Shown here in pieces: positions 1 through 8,841 of a DNA stretch of 64,000 bases (position 1 is its first letter; each line of letters begins with the position of its first letter). Both the position numbers and the translations under genes were made by a program. The DNA is taken from the NCBI GenBank assembly GCA_015655145.1, contig JAATFO010000024.1, positions 1 to 64,000 of the forward strand, written 5' to 3'. Origin of the DNA: Enterobacterales bacterium (GTDB lineage: Bacteria; Pseudomonadota; Gammaproteobacteria; Enterobacterales; Enterobacteriaceae). The notes below the pieces were generated by a model that was not told where the DNA came from, did no database searches, and was given only the letters and a program-made list of their open reading frames with translations.

Positions 1-989
1 ACTTCCGGAAAATTCACCGCTGAAAGCGTTGAGCCGTTATCAGAATATTTCACCAGCTTACCCGCTACTTCAGTACCGATATTCTCCTGGGCTTCCTGGG
101 TCGATCCGCCAATATGCGGAGTCAGGATCACGTTATCAAACTCACAGAGTGGAGAATTAAACGGATCACGGTTGGTCGCCGGCTCTTCCGGGAAAACATC
201 AATCGCCGCACCCGCCAGGTGTTTACTCGCCAGCGCATTACACAGTGCGGGAATATCCACGACAGTACCACGTGAGGCATTAATCAACAACGAACCGGGT
301 TTCATCAGTGCCAGTTCTTCAGCACCCATCAGATTCTGCGTCGCAGGCGTTTCCGGTACATGCAGACTCACCACATCACTCATGTTCAGCAAATCTGAAA
401 GATGCCTGACCTGAGTGGCATTTCCCAGCGTCAGTTTATTTTCAATATCGTAGAAGAACACCTGCATACCCAGGCTTTCCGCCAGCACGCCGAGTTGCAT
501 GCCGATATGTCCGTAACCGATGATGCCGAGCTTTTTAGCGCGAGCCTCATAAGAACCTACAGCCAGTTTATTCCAGACACCGCGGTGCGCCCTGGCATTG
601 GCTTCCGGCACTCCGCGTAACAACAAGAGCAATTCGCCAATAACCAGTTCAGCCACGGATCGGGTATTGGAGAACGGGGCATTGAACACCGGAATACCGC
701 GTTTAGCCGCAGCGTTTAAATTCACCTGATTGATGCCGATGCAGAAACATCCCACCGCCACCAGTTTCTCTGCAGCGGCAAAGATTTCCTCGGTCAGATG
801 CGTACGCGAACGGATACCGATAAAGTGCGCATCGCGAATGGATGCTTTCAGCGACTCGCTATCAAGTGCGCCTTTATGGAATTCAATGTTGGTGTAACCT
901 GCGGCGCGCAAATTCTCCACCGCACTCTGGTGAACACCTTCCACCAGCAGGAACTTAATCTTGTCTTTCTCCAGCGATACCTTTGCCAT
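1..989 (-). CDS. serA: D-3-phosphoglycerate dehydrogenase, 3' end outside window
   Basis: Catalyses the first step of serine synthesis, NAD-dependent oxidation of 3-phosphoglycerate to 3-phosphohydroxypyruvate, in the cytoplasm. The frame starts MAKVSLEKDK at an ATG read from position 989 and runs off the left edge, so 329 of roughly 410 residues are visible. The nucleotide-binding motif GYGHIG lies at residues 158-163. The D-2-hydroxyacid dehydrogenase catalytic set is intact: Arg240 (in NASRGT), Glu269 (in FPEEP) and His292 (in PHIGGS), at the same numbers as in E. coli SerA. The C-terminal ACT domain that binds serine for feedback inhibition would lie in the missing part. Next to rpiA, as in E. 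coli, and probably controlled from the 347-bp gap upstream. Confidence 0.97.
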   Translation of the reverse strand, partial: MAKVSLEKDKIKFLLVEGVHQSAVENLRAAGYTNIEFHKGALDSESLKASIRDAHFIGIRSRTHLTEEIFAAAEKLVAVGCFCIGINQVNLNAAAKRGIPVFNAPFSNTRSVAELVIGELLLLLRGVPEANARAHRGVWNKLAVGSYEARAKKLGIIGYGHIGMQLGVLAESLGMQVFFYDIENKLTLGNATQVRHLSDLLNMSDVVSLHVPETPATQNLMGAEELALMKPGSLLINASRGTVVDIPALCNALASKHLAGAAIDVFPEEPATNRDPFNSPLCEFDNVILTPHIGGSTQEAQENIGTEVAGKLVKYSDNGSTLSAVNFPE

Positions 990-1336
990 TTACCGACCTT
1001 ATTTAGCAGACTTCAGATGTAGCTGATATAGACCCGTCATCTTTCACGTTGACGCCGCGCATTCACCCGCGTGTCGCCTTCCGACAACGCGAAATCGATG
1101 AGGTATAAGCCAGCCTTCTGTCAAAATATCAAAAAATACGCTGGCAGCAATACACACCGACGTCTGCCCACACGTACAGATGGCAAGTGATCATGGCCAT
1201 TGCGATACAATATAGCGGGATGACTGTCAGGCTCAGAATGTTTGTGTTACGAGATTATGTTATGTGACATAAGTCACCAAATTTCACCCGAAAAAAAAAA
1301 GGACTTTTTATCCCTGTCACCGTCATTTTTAACAGA
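990..1336. other. serA-rpiA intergenic region
   Basis: This 347-bp gap between two minus-strand genes holds no convincing gene. It should contain the serA promoter(s) and the 3' end of rpiA. It includes a run of A residues near 1290-1302, which reads as a U-tract for the rpiA transcript, although only a very weak stem precedes it. A CRP-like site is listed separately. Confidence 0.6.
1263..1278. promoter_or_regulatory. candidate CRP site upstream of serA
   Basis: TGTGA-CATAAG-TCACC matches the CRP consensus TGTGA-N6-TCACA except at the last base. In E. coli, serA has an upstream CRP-activated promoter in addition to Lrp control, so a site about 275 bp upstream of the start codon is plausible. 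Inference from the motif only. Confidence 0.45.
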
Positions 1337-1996
1337 TCATTTTTCGATAGTTTTCACGCCTGAAGCGGTACCAATCAATGCCACATCCGCACCGCGGGCC
1401 GCAAACAGCCCTACCGTCACCACACCAGGCAACGCATTAATGCTTCTTTCTAACGCGACCGGATCAAGAATCCGCAAATTATGAACATCAAGAATCACAT
1501 TGCCGTTATCCGTGAGCACATTTTGGCGGTATTCCGGTAAGCCACCCAGTTTCACCAGCTCACGAGCAACATAAGAACGCGCCATGGGGATCACTTCCAC
1601 CGGCAATGGGAATCGTCCCAACACCTCGACTTGTTTTGACGCATCAGCAATACAAATAAATTTATCCGCCACCGCCGCCACAATCTTTTCACGCGTCAAT
1701 GCCGCCCCACCGCCTTTGATCATCTGCATTTGACCATTAATTTCGTCCGCGCCATCAACATAGACGGACAATGAATCAACTTCATTAAGATCAAACACCG
1801 GTATGCCAAGATGCTGCAATCTCTGCGTTGAAGCTTCGGAACTGGAAACCGCGCCATCAATTTGGTGTTTTATCGACCCCAGCGCATCAATAAAATGTGC
1901 CGCGGTTGATCCTGTGCCAACACCGATTATCGTGCCTGGTTTGACAAAATCCAGCGCGGCCCATCCTACTGCTTTTTTTAGTTCATCTTGCGTCAT
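1337..1996 (-). CDS. rpiA: ribose-5-phosphate isomerase A
   Basis: Interconverts ribose 5-phosphate and ribulose 5-phosphate in the non-oxidative pentose phosphate pathway. Starting at the MTQDELKK methionine (position 1996) gives 219 residues, the E. coli length; the open frame extends further upstream but that part has no family similarity. The phosphate-binding loop [11 protein letters not shown] is near residues 24-34, and the [11 protein letters not shown] active-site segment is near residue 94. Divergent from argP. It links functionally to tktA in this window, which uses the same pentose phosphates. Confidence 0.97.
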   Translation of the reverse strand: MTQDELKKAVGWAALDFVKPGTIIGVGTGSTAAHFIDALGSIKHQIDGAVSSSEASTQRLQHLGIPVFDLNEVDSLSVYVDGADEINGQMQMIKGGGAALTREKIVAAVADKFICIADASKQVEVLGRFPLPVEVIPMARSYVARELVKLGGLPEYRQNVLTDNGNVILDVHNLRILDPVALERSINALPGVVTVGLFAARGADVALIGTASGVKTIEK

Positions 1997-2184
1997 GGTA
2001 TGGTTACATCCTGTGATAAACGTGTCGGTGTAGTATAAAACAAACGTCAGGCAAAATACGTATCTGCAGCACACTGATTCACTCATCTGGAATGGGATCC
2101 ACAAAGTGATTGATTCACAACGGCAGGGCAAACACCAAATTTTGTGGCATAGTGCTGATTCCACCCCTGAAGGAGAAACACATC

Positions 2185-3096
2185 ATGATGAAACGCCCGG
2201 ATTATCGAACACTTCAGGCGCTGGATGCTGTCATTCGTGAACGCGGCTTTGAGCGTGCGGCACAGAAACTGTGTATTACCCAATCAGCCGTCTCACAACG
2301 CATCAAGCAGCTGGAAAATATGTTTGGCCAGCCATTACTGGTGCGTACCGTGCCGCCACGCCCGACAGAACAAGGTCAGCGATTGCTGGCGCTACTGCAT
2401 CAGGTCGAACTGCTGGAAGAAGAGTGGCTGGGTGATGAAAATAGCGGCGCTACTCCACTACTGTTGTCGCTGGCGGTAAACGCCGACAGTCTGGCAACCT
2501 GGTTACTCCCGGCGTTAAAACGGGTATTAACCGATTCCCCGGTGCGTCTTAACTTACAGGTTGAAGATGAAACCCGTACGCAGGAACGGTTACGTCGGGG
2601 TGAGGTGGTTGGCGCGGTGAGTATCCAGGCGCAGCCATTACCCAGTTGTCTGGTTGACCGACTGGGCGCGCTGGATTATTTGTTTGTCGGCTCACGCGAT
2701 TTTGCCGCACGTTACTTCCCTAATGGGGTCACACGTGCCGCCCTGCTGAAAGCCCCTGCGGTCGCCTTTGATCACCTTGATGATATGCACCAGGCCTTCC
2801 TGCAGCAAAACTTCGATTTGTCGCCTGGCAGTGTGCCGTGCCACATTGTTAATTCATCTGAAGCCTTCGTGCAACTGGCGCGACAGGGATCGACCTGCTG
2901 TATGATCCCGCATTTGCAAATTGAAAGAGAATTAGCCAGCGGCGAGTTGATCGATCTGACACCAGGATTGCTCCAGCGCCGCATGCTTTACTGGCACCGC
3001 TTCGCACCGGAAAGTCGATTAATGCGTAAAGTAACCGATGCGTTACTTGCTCATGGACATCGTGTTTTGCGTCAGGATGTTATTCCTGCCGCCTGA
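2185..3096 (+). CDS. argP: LysR-type regulator ArgP (IciA)
   Basis: LysR-family transcription factor that activates the arginine exporter gene argO when arginine is bound and is antagonised by lysine. The first 100 residues are almost identical to E. coli ArgP, including the winged helix-turn-helix (residues about 18-40, [20 protein letters not shown]). The start is placed at ATG 2185, nine bases after AGGAG; a second ATG follows at once, so the true start could be 2188. The open frame extends to 2110 but that part is not conserved. About 303 residues, compared with 297 in E. coli. Its target argO lies 0.9 kb downstream, on the other side of yggE. Confidence 0.96.
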   Translation: MMKRPDYRTLQALDAVIRERGFERAAQKLCITQSAVSQRIKQLENMFGQPLLVRTVPPRPTEQGQRLLALLHQVELLEEEWLGDENSGATPLLLSLAVNADSLATWLLPALKRVLTDSPVRLNLQVEDETRTQERLRRGEVVGAVSIQAQPLPSCLVDRLGALDYLFVGSRDFAARYFPNGVTRAALLKAPAVAFDHLDDMHQAFLQQNFDLSPGSVPCHIVNSSEAFVQLARQGSTCCMIPHLQIERELASGELIDLTPGLLQRRMLYWHRFAPESRLMRKVTDALLAHGHRVLRQDVIPAA

Positions 3097-3134
3097 CCAG
3101 CAATACGGGTGGCGGGCTGCCACCCGGTCACGCT

Positions 3135-3860
3135 TTACTGATTATTCTGTAACTCAAACACCACATCGACTTGATCGTCAAAATGAATGTTCTGTTGTTC
3201 ATAAGTTTGTGCCGCAGACGTCATGGGTGCCGCATCGGCGGTTTTAAACATGCGCACCATCGGCATTGGACGGTAGTTAGAGACATGATAACGAATACTA
3301 TAAACCGGTCCCAGTTTACTGTTAAATCCCTGAGCCAGGGCGGATGCCTGTTTGGTCGCATCCTCAATAGCAGCCCTGCGCGCTTTGTTTTTATACGACT
3401 CCGGGTTAGCTACGCCCAGTTCAACCGAGCGAATCTCATTCAGCCCCGACGTCAGTGCGCCATTCAGCAAATCATTCAGTTTATCCAGCTTACGTAACGT
3501 CACCGTGACCTGACGTACCGCCCGATATCCCTTCAGTGTTGCTTTACCCTCTTTGGTATAGTCATATTCCGGCTGAGTACGCAGATTGGCGGCATCAATA
3601 TCTTTCTTCTCGATACTATTTTTTTGCAGGAAATCAAAATATTGTGCAACCCGATCATCGGCTTGTTTTTTCGCTTCAACCGCATCCTGAGAAGAAACGT
3701 TTACTTCAATCACCAACGTGGCGATATCAGGCTGGGCATCCACACTTGCCTGACCCGAGGTGACAACGTGCGGTCCATTCGGCAATTCATCGGCCTGTAC
3801 GGCCAAAGGCAACGTACCCAATCCCATCATTGCAGTTAAAGCCAGCGTAGTTAATTTCAC
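3135..3860 (-). CDS. yggE: periplasmic SIMPL-domain protein YggE
   Basis: SIMPL (DUF541) domain protein, about 241 residues, linked in E. coli to oxidative-stress tolerance; its biochemical role is not settled. An N-terminal signal peptide (KLTTLALTAMMGLGTLPLAVQA) is followed by a mature protein starting near DELPNGP. The best start is a GTG at 3860, preceded by a strong ribosome-binding site (AGGGAGGA in reverse, about 3865-3872). An ATG-like start 27 bases further upstream would put the ribosome site inside the gene and add a non-conserved leader. It lies between argP and argO, as in E. coli. Confidence 0.93.
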   Translation of the reverse strand: MKLTTLALTAMMGLGTLPLAVQADELPNGPHVVTSGQASVDAQPDIATLVIEVNVSSQDAVEAKKQADDRVAQYFDFLQKNSIEKKDIDAANLRTQPEYDYTKEGKATLKGYRAVRQVTVTLRKLDKLNDLLNGALTSGLNEIRSVELGVANPESYKNKARRAAIEDATKQASALAQGFNSKLGPVYSIRYHVSNYRPMPMVRMFKTADAAPMTSAAQTYEQQNIHFDDQVDVVFELQNNQ

Positions 3861-4020
3861 AAATGTCCTCCCTGAAGACGTCATCATTGTAAATGTTTAC
3901 CTGAATACGGCAGAAAGAATAGCACAGCAGGCTATCCTGAGACGCACTGATGACTCTGATTTTGTCGTCTGAAAAAAATTTTCTGTCCTTGCTTTTTCTC
4001 CCCCTGGGAGGCAACAGCCA

Positions 4021-4641
4021 CTATGACAGGTGGATCACCGATTGCGCCAGTTTCAGCGCGATAACCCACATCACACTCCCCACCAGTAAATTGATAATAC
4101 GTTGCGCCAGCGTGGTACGCAGCACAGGTGAAAGCCATGACGCCAACAGTGCCAGACCAAAAAACCAGATAAATGATGCACTGACAGCGCCAAATGCAAA
4201 CCAGCGACGCGCATCAACGGGGAACTGCCCTCCCAGGCTACCCAATACCACAAAGGTATCAAGCCAGACATGAGGGTTGAGCCAGGTGACGGCTATCATG
4301 GTCGCAATAATACGCCCGCGTCCTTGCTTCATTACGGCTGAGGTAGCAAGATCAATATGCTGGCTAAACGCAGTACAGAAGGCACCCCAGCCATACCACA
4401 ACAGAAAGGCAACGCCGCCCCAGGTCACTAGGTTAAGCAATAGCTGTGACTGATGCAACAAGGCGCTGCCACCAAACACACCGGTGCAAATCAACACCAC
4501 GTCACTTAACGTGCACAATGCGGCGGTCATCAGATGATACTGGCGGCGTACGCCCTGGTTCATCACAAAGGCATTTTGCGGACCCAGGGGCAGAATCAAT
4601 GCAGCACCAGTAACAAACCCTTGAAAGTAAAAAGATAACAC
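4021..4641 (-). CDS. argO: arginine exporter ArgO
   Basis: LysE-family inner-membrane exporter of arginine, and of the toxic analogue canavanine. It has 206 residues with about six hydrophobic segments. The family signature [14 protein letters not shown] is near residues 18-31 and [10 protein letters not shown] is in the middle; alignment with E. coli ArgO runs end to end. Activated by ArgP, encoded nearby. Its upstream region (4642-4745) resembles the E. coli argO control region. Confidence 0.95.
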   Translation of the reverse strand: MLSFYFQGFVTGAALILPLGPQNAFVMNQGVRRQYHLMTAALCTLSDVVLICTGVFGGSALLHQSQLLLNLVTWGGVAFLLWYGWGAFCTAFSQHIDLATSAVMKQGRGRIIATMIAVTWLNPHVWLDTFVVLGSLGGQFPVDARRWFAFGAVSASFIWFFGLALLASWLSPVLRTTLAQRIINLLVGSVMWVIALKLAQSVIHLS

Positions 4642-4659
4642 AGAATATTCCTGCCACTG

Positions 4660-4745
4660 TTTTTCTCTGTGGGCAAGTGTATAGCGGCAAGAACATTAGG
4701 GGAAATTTAAAAAATTAATCTACTATTAGATATGCTAATAAAGGC
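4660..4745 (-). promoter_or_regulatory. argO promoter and probable ArgP binding region
   Basis: Read on the minus strand, this AT-rich stretch contains TTATTAG near its start, an AT-rich middle with AATTTCCCCTAATG, and CTATACAC as a likely -10. The E. coli argO control region, as I recall it, has the same succession (TTATTAG, AATTTCCGCTAAT, GATATAGT). ArgP binding is inferred from this resemblance. Confidence 0.45.
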
Positions 4746-4765
4746 GCTATGCTGCCAAATCAACA

Positions 4766-4796
4766 GGCACCTCACCCTGGCAACAGGTGAGATGCC
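4766..4796 (-). terminator. hairpin after mscS
   Basis: GGCACCTCACC and GGTGAGATGCC form an 11-bp stem with one mismatch and a nine-base loop, just past the mscS stop. On the minus strand it is followed by a moderately T-rich segment (TTGATTTGG). Probable terminator separating mscS from argO. Confidence 0.6.
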
Positions 4797-4802
4797 TCCC
4801 GG

Positions 4803-5657
4803 CTATGAAGAAGATTTTACCTGATGCAAATGGACATCCATTTGCGGGTAAGGAATACCAATGCCATACGCATCCAGTGTCCGTTTAAAGTTCGCCAGTA
4901 AATCCCAGTAAACATCCTGTAGATCACTACTTTGGCTCCAGCAGCGCACGACGAAATTCAGTGAAGAGGGCGCCATTTCGTTCAGACCAATTTGTATACC
5001 GCGATCCTGCAACACGCGTTTATCCGCTTCAACTACATCGCGCAGCAGTTTCATTACCTGATCAATATCGGTATTGTAAGCCACGCCAATGATAAATTCA
5101 TTGCGCCGCACTGGCTCCCGTGAAAAGTTCACAATATCACTGGCGATGATCTTGCCATTGGGCACCACCACAATTTTGCCATCCGCAGTACGCAACGTCG
5201 TGGAGAAAATCTGCACACTCAGTACCGTTCCCGACACGCTGCCAAGATCAACAAATTCACCCGAGCGGAATGGTCGGAAAGTCACCAGCAACACGCCTGC
5301 CGCCAGATTAGACAGCGATCCTTGTAATGCCAGGCCAACAGCCAGACCTGCGGCACCAAGCACCGCAATCACCGAGGCGGTCTGTACACCCACCCGTCCC
5401 AGCGCGGCAATCAGCGTGAACGCGATGATGCCATAACGTACCAGAGCAGAAAGGAAATCGGCGACAGTAGCGTCAATATGACGTGCAATCAGGACTTTAT
5501 TGATCGCATTCGAAATGATGCGCGCCACAATCATGCCGACAATAATGATGGCAATCGCCGCGACAATATTCACCGCGTAGCTTAACAACAGCGCCTGATT
5601 GCGCATCAGCCAGCCACCTGCGTGGTTAATGCTATCAACAACATTTAACTCTTCCAT
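4803..5657 (-). CDS. mscS: small-conductance mechanosensitive channel MscS
   Basis: Homoheptameric inner-membrane channel that opens under membrane tension and protects cells against hypo-osmotic shock. It has 284 residues (E. coli 286). Three hydrophobic segments occupy the first about 125 residues, with the pore-lining Gly/Ala-rich helix [21 protein letters not shown], followed by the beta domain ([13 protein letters not shown]) and the C-terminal cytoplasmic cage. In E. coli it sits directly downstream of fbaA; here a decayed insertion element lies between the two genes. Confidence 0.96.
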   Translation of the reverse strand: MEELNVVDSINHAGGWLMRNQALLLSYAVNIVAAIAIIIVGMIVARIISNAINKVLIARHIDATVADFLSALVRYGIIAFTLIAALGRVGVQTASVIAVLGAAGLAVGLALQGSLSNLAAGVLLVTFRPFRSGEFVDLGSVSGTVLSVQIFSTTLRTADGKIVVVPNGKIIASDIVNFSREPVRRNEFIIGVAYNTDIDQVMKLLRDVVEADKRVLQDRGIQIGLNEMAPSSLNFVVRCWSQSSDLQDVYWDLLANFKRTLDAYGIGIPYPQMDVHLHQVKSSS

Positions 5658-5800
5658 CTATTAACCTTGTATTAACCCAATAAAAAATAAAGAAATATGA
5701 CCCGTGCATTCCGATCTCCAGGTCGAGATAACAGAATCACTCATGATGTTCACAATCAAACAGACAACAAAAATCCCTGTTTTTCACCCCGAGATCAAAT

Positions 5801-5870
5801 AAAAAAAGGCCCAACCGTAATGCCGATCGTTTAAAGGATCGGTTGACTGATCAGATAGCTTAAATTGGGC
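5801..5870 (-). terminator. possible terminator upstream of mscS
   Basis: GCCCAA (5809-5814) pairs with TTGGGC (5865-5870), enclosing CCGATC/GATCGG (5823-5828 and 5837-5842). On the minus strand the outer stem is followed directly by CTTTTTTT. It may be an old fbaA read-through terminator or part of the insertion element. Confidence 0.45.
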
Positions 5871-5892
5871 TGAGTTCCCTCAAAGTGATGTG

Positions 5893-5903
5893 ATGGACGT
5901 CCC
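5893..5903 (+). repeat. left sub-terminal inverted repeat of IS element
   Basis: ATGGACGTCCC here is the exact reverse complement of GGGACGTCCAT at 7207-7217. The pair brackets the transposase remnant, as the sub-terminal inverted repeats of IS1111-type IS110 elements do. Confidence 0.65.
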
Positions 5904-5963
5904 TCCTCAACATACTCCTGCCACACTTATGTTGAGCCGTCCCATTTATAGAGGAACAACATC

Positions 5964-6988
5964 ATGAACACGATAAAAGTCGTCGGTATCGATCTGGCGA
6001 AATCCGTTTTTCAGCTTTGTGTCTGGATGAATGATGGGACCGTTGCCTGGAATCGAAAAGGTTCTCGCTGCAAGCTGTCAGATACTGTTCGTCAATTCCC
6101 GCCGGATACACTTATTGCAATGGAAGCTTGTGCAACCTCGCATTACTGGGGGAGGATTTTCCAATCCATGGGATACGCCATCCGGCTCATTCCAACCCAA
6201 CATGTAAAGGCGCGAAAAATGATGCCAATGATGCTCTGGCAATATGTGAGACGGCATTCCGTCCGGGGAGTCACTTTTTTGCCGTAAAAACGGTTGCGCA
6301 GCGGGATATCAAAGCGCTGCGTTGTGTCCGTCAGTTGATGGTCGAACAGCGCACCGCCGCTGCCAACCAAATTCGTGCTCTGGCCGCTGAGCAGGGCTTC
6401 GGGTTCCCGGTTGGGATACACACTTTACAACAGCGATTACCCGATTTGATTGAAGATGCGGAAAAACCTGTGTCTCCGGTATTACGCCATTTGCTTTCCA
6501 CTTTATGGGAAAACATCCACACACTGAATGAATACATTCGTTCAACAGAATATGAAATCGCAGCATTTTATCAACAGCCGCCCCGGTATCGAGCGCTGAT
6601 GACGATACCGGGTGTGGGCCCGCTCATCGCCGCCGCCTTTTTTAAGTGAGGTTGATGCAGAACAATTTGCCAACGGAAGACAACTTTCCGCCTGGTGCGG
6701 TCTGGTTCCCCGGCAACACAGTTCCGGTGGGAAACACATCCTCACGCCGATGACTAAAAAGGGTAACTGCGACCTTCGGACACTGATCATTCATGGCGCC
6801 AGAGCGGTCATGCGCTGTGCCCGAAAGCGGGATAATCGCCTCGGAAGATGGCTTAATCATGTCACTGAGCGCCGGGGAAAATGAAAGCCACCGTCGCGCT
6901 GGCAAATAAGTTAACACGTATTGTCTGGCGGTTGCTGTCTGAACCGGTTGATTTCAATATGGACAAGGCATTTGCGATGAAGCAATGA
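5964..6988 (+). pseudogene. IS110-family (IS1111 group) transposase, frameshifted
   Basis: A DEDD-type IS110 transposase can be read only by joining four segments. Frame 1 (from 5964, MNTIKVVGIDLAKSVFQLCVW) carries the first catalytic Asp but breaks near 6211-6216, where about 13-16 bases appear to be missing between QHVKA and KNDAND. The next segment runs to 6649 and stops because of one extra T in a T-run near 6637-6642 (AAAFFK-stop instead of AAFLSEVD). The third continues from SEVDAEQFANGRQLSAWCGL to RRGK. A single-base loss near 6875-6880 then forces a shift into MKATVALANKLTRIVW, ending at 6988. Three independent lesions mean the element cannot transpose by itself. Sub-terminal repeats flank it at 5893-5903 and 7207-7217. 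Confidence 0.9.
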
Positions 6989-7487
6989 CGTGGTTCGGCG
7001 CAAAGTAAAAAATTTCCTGAGTTTGCAGGCACTGATGAGAAAACGGTAAACCAACCCGGTAATAACCTGCAGTAGATCCAGGTAGAAAATACCGGCCAGG
7101 TGATAAGGAAACAGGGGACGGATGGCATCATGGCGCGGGCAAATTTTCCCCAAAAGACGCCGGATATATGACAGCAAACCGTATCACGTCAGTACTTGTA
7201 CACCCCGGGACGTCCATATAGGATCACTGGTTTGCAACGCAATTTATAATCGCAGAACAATGAAAGATAAAGCGGTTAAGTCAAATTAAGCATCGGTTAG
7301 TATTGCTGTGATTTTAACCATGCAAATGTCAAGGAAAATCAATGGACAGCCATGATACCCGCGCACTTTCGACCGGGATTCTGGCAGACAACGTCTACAA
7401 GGACGGAGAAATTCACTGATGGGAGCAAGGAGTTTTATCTGCAGGTGGGTAATGACACCATGTGTGGCGGGAAAATACTGAAAAACA
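6989..7487. other. IS right segment and unassigned remnant
   Basis: Up to about 7225 this is the non-coding right part of the insertion element. From 7226 to 7487 I recognise nothing. A short plus-strand frame at 7342-7419 (25 codons, MDSHDTRALSTG...) stops, and another frame continues (TDGSKEFYLQVGNDTMCGGK...) to a stop near 7508. This looks like a frameshifted fragment of some protein, but no family could be named. Confidence 0.4.
7207..7217 (-). repeat. right sub-terminal inverted repeat of IS element
   Basis: GGGACGTCCAT, reverse complement of the 5893-5903 repeat. Confidence 0.65.
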
Positions 7488-7514
7488 ATGCTGGTCACCT
7501 TAAATGACCAGCAT
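7481..7514 (-). terminator. fbaA rho-independent terminator
   Basis: ATGCTGGTCA (7488-7497) and TGACCAGCAT (7505-7514) form a perfect 10-bp stem with a seven-base loop. On the minus strand the stem is followed by TGTTTTT. It lies about 40 bp beyond the fbaA stop. Confidence 0.88.
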
Positions 7515-7554
7515 CAGGCCCAACAGGACCTTGTTTTATCACAGACAATAAGAA

Positions 7555-8634
7555 CTACAGCACATCAATCGCGTTCAGTTCAGTAAATGCCTGTTCAAGA
7601 CGCTTGATCATTGAAGACTGCGATGCACGCAACCAGACGCGTGGATCGTAATATTTCTTATTCGGTTTGTCTGCGCCGCCAGGATTACCCAACTGGCCCT
7701 GCAGATAACTTTCGTTCTCTTTGTAGTAGTGCAGAATACCGCTCCAGGTCGCCCATTGGGTGTCGGTATCGATATTCATCTTGACCACACCATAGCTGAT
7801 GGCTTCTTTAATTTCCGCCGCGGTCGATCCAGAACCACCGTGGAAAACAAAATCCAGCGCATTGTGCGGTAAACCATGTTTCTTGCTGACATAATCTTGT
7901 GAATTTCGCAGGATTTTCGGCGTCAGTTGCACATTACCGGGTTTGTATACGCCGTGTACGTTCCCGAAGGATGCGGCAATGGTGAAACGCGGGCTAATCG
8001 CATTCAATTTTTCGTAAGCGTAATCGACATCTTCAGGCTGTGTGTACAGCGCGGAGCTGTCCATGTGACTATTATCAACACCGTCTTCTTCACCCCCGGT
8101 GCAACCCAGTTCGATTTCCAGCGTCATGTTGATTTTTGCCATACGCGTCAGGTATTGGCCACAAATTTCGACGTTCTCTTTCAATGACTCTTCAGACAAA
8201 TCGATCATGTGAGAAGAGAACAGCGGTTTGCCGGTTTTAGCGAAATGCGCTTCACCTGCTTCAAGTAAGCCATCAATCCACGGCAGCAATTTCCGTGCAC
8301 AATGATCGGTATGCAGAATAACCGGTACACCGTAGTGTTCCGCCATCTGATGCACATGATGCGCGCCAGAAATTGCCCCCAAAACCGCTGCACCTTGTGG
8401 TTTGTCGATTTTAAGCCCTTTTCCGGCAATAAACGCCGCACCGCCATTCGAGAACTGGATAATAACCGGTGATTTTACTTTAGCCGCCGTTTCCAGCACC
8501 GCATTGATAGAGTCAGTACCTACACAGTTCACTGCCGGCAGCGCGAAATGGTTTTCTTTCGCCACTTTGAAGATTTTCTGTACATCATCGCCGGTGATAA
8601 CACCGGGTTTTACGAAATCAAAAATTTTAGACAT
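7555..8634 (-). CDS. fbaA: class II fructose-1,6-bisphosphate aldolase
   Basis: Zinc-dependent aldolase of glycolysis and gluconeogenesis: fructose 1,6-bisphosphate to dihydroxyacetone phosphate plus glyceraldehyde 3-phosphate. Starting at MSKIFDFVKPG gives 359 residues, as in E. coli; 36 codons of extra open frame upstream are not conserved. Zinc-site residues are seen in LHTDHCARK (His/Asp/His about 108-110), with the ELGCTGGEEDG loop further on. Third gene of the epd-pgk-fbaA order. A 207-bp gap from pgk contains the perfect palindrome GTTGGGTGCACCCAAC (8778-8793), which may act in differential expression or RNA processing. Followed by a strong terminator. Confidence 0.97.
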   Translation of the reverse strand: MSKIFDFVKPGVITGDDVQKIFKVAKENHFALPAVNCVGTDSINAVLETAAKVKSPVIIQFSNGGAAFIAGKGLKIDKPQGAAVLGAISGAHHVHQMAEHYGVPVILHTDHCARKLLPWIDGLLEAGEAHFAKTGKPLFSSHMIDLSEESLKENVEICGQYLTRMAKINMTLEIELGCTGGEEDGVDNSHMDSSALYTQPEDVDYAYEKLNAISPRFTIAASFGNVHGVYKPGNVQLTPKILRNSQDYVSKKHGLPHNALDFVFHGGSGSTAAEIKEAISYGVVKMNIDTDTQWATWSGILHYYKENESYLQGQLGNPGGADKPNKKYYDPRVWLRASQSSMIKRLEQAFTELNAIDVL

Positions 8635-8841
8635 CGGTTTTGTCCTGTTTCGTCGACCATATAAAGATTCCACACCCGTCACGTTCAAGTTGCCGATACG
8701 TTGGCGCCGCGTGTTTGCCCGAACATTGACCTGCATCTGCACATCGGGATTTACTCACTGGCTGCAACTCGAAATCTGTTGGGTGCACCCAACATTCGGG
8801 TAATGCATTCAGGCAGAGAACCCTCTCCCTGCCTCCGGGGG

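Larger units (their letters stand above)
5658..5963. other. mscS upstream region and left part of IS element
   Basis: The first half should hold the mscS promoter. A hairpin/T-run signal at 5801-5870 and the left sub-terminal repeat of the insertion element at 5893-5903 follow. No gene seen. Confidence 0.6.
5880..7225 (+). mobile_element. decayed IS110/IS1111-type insertion sequence
   Basis: Approximate extent, taken from the transposase remnant plus the two sub-terminal 11-bp inverted repeats. The exact ends are not certain, because IS1111-group elements have a few bases beyond the repeats and usually no target duplication. The element separates mscS from fbaA, which are adjacent in E. coli. 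Confidence 0.7.

Noticed and set aside
5807-7523. AGGCCCAAC occurring on both sides of the IS element (5807-5815 and 7515-7523) as a possible target duplication
   Set aside because: The copies lie about 75 and 290 bp outside the sub-terminal repeats, and IS1111-group elements usually make no target duplication; probably chance.
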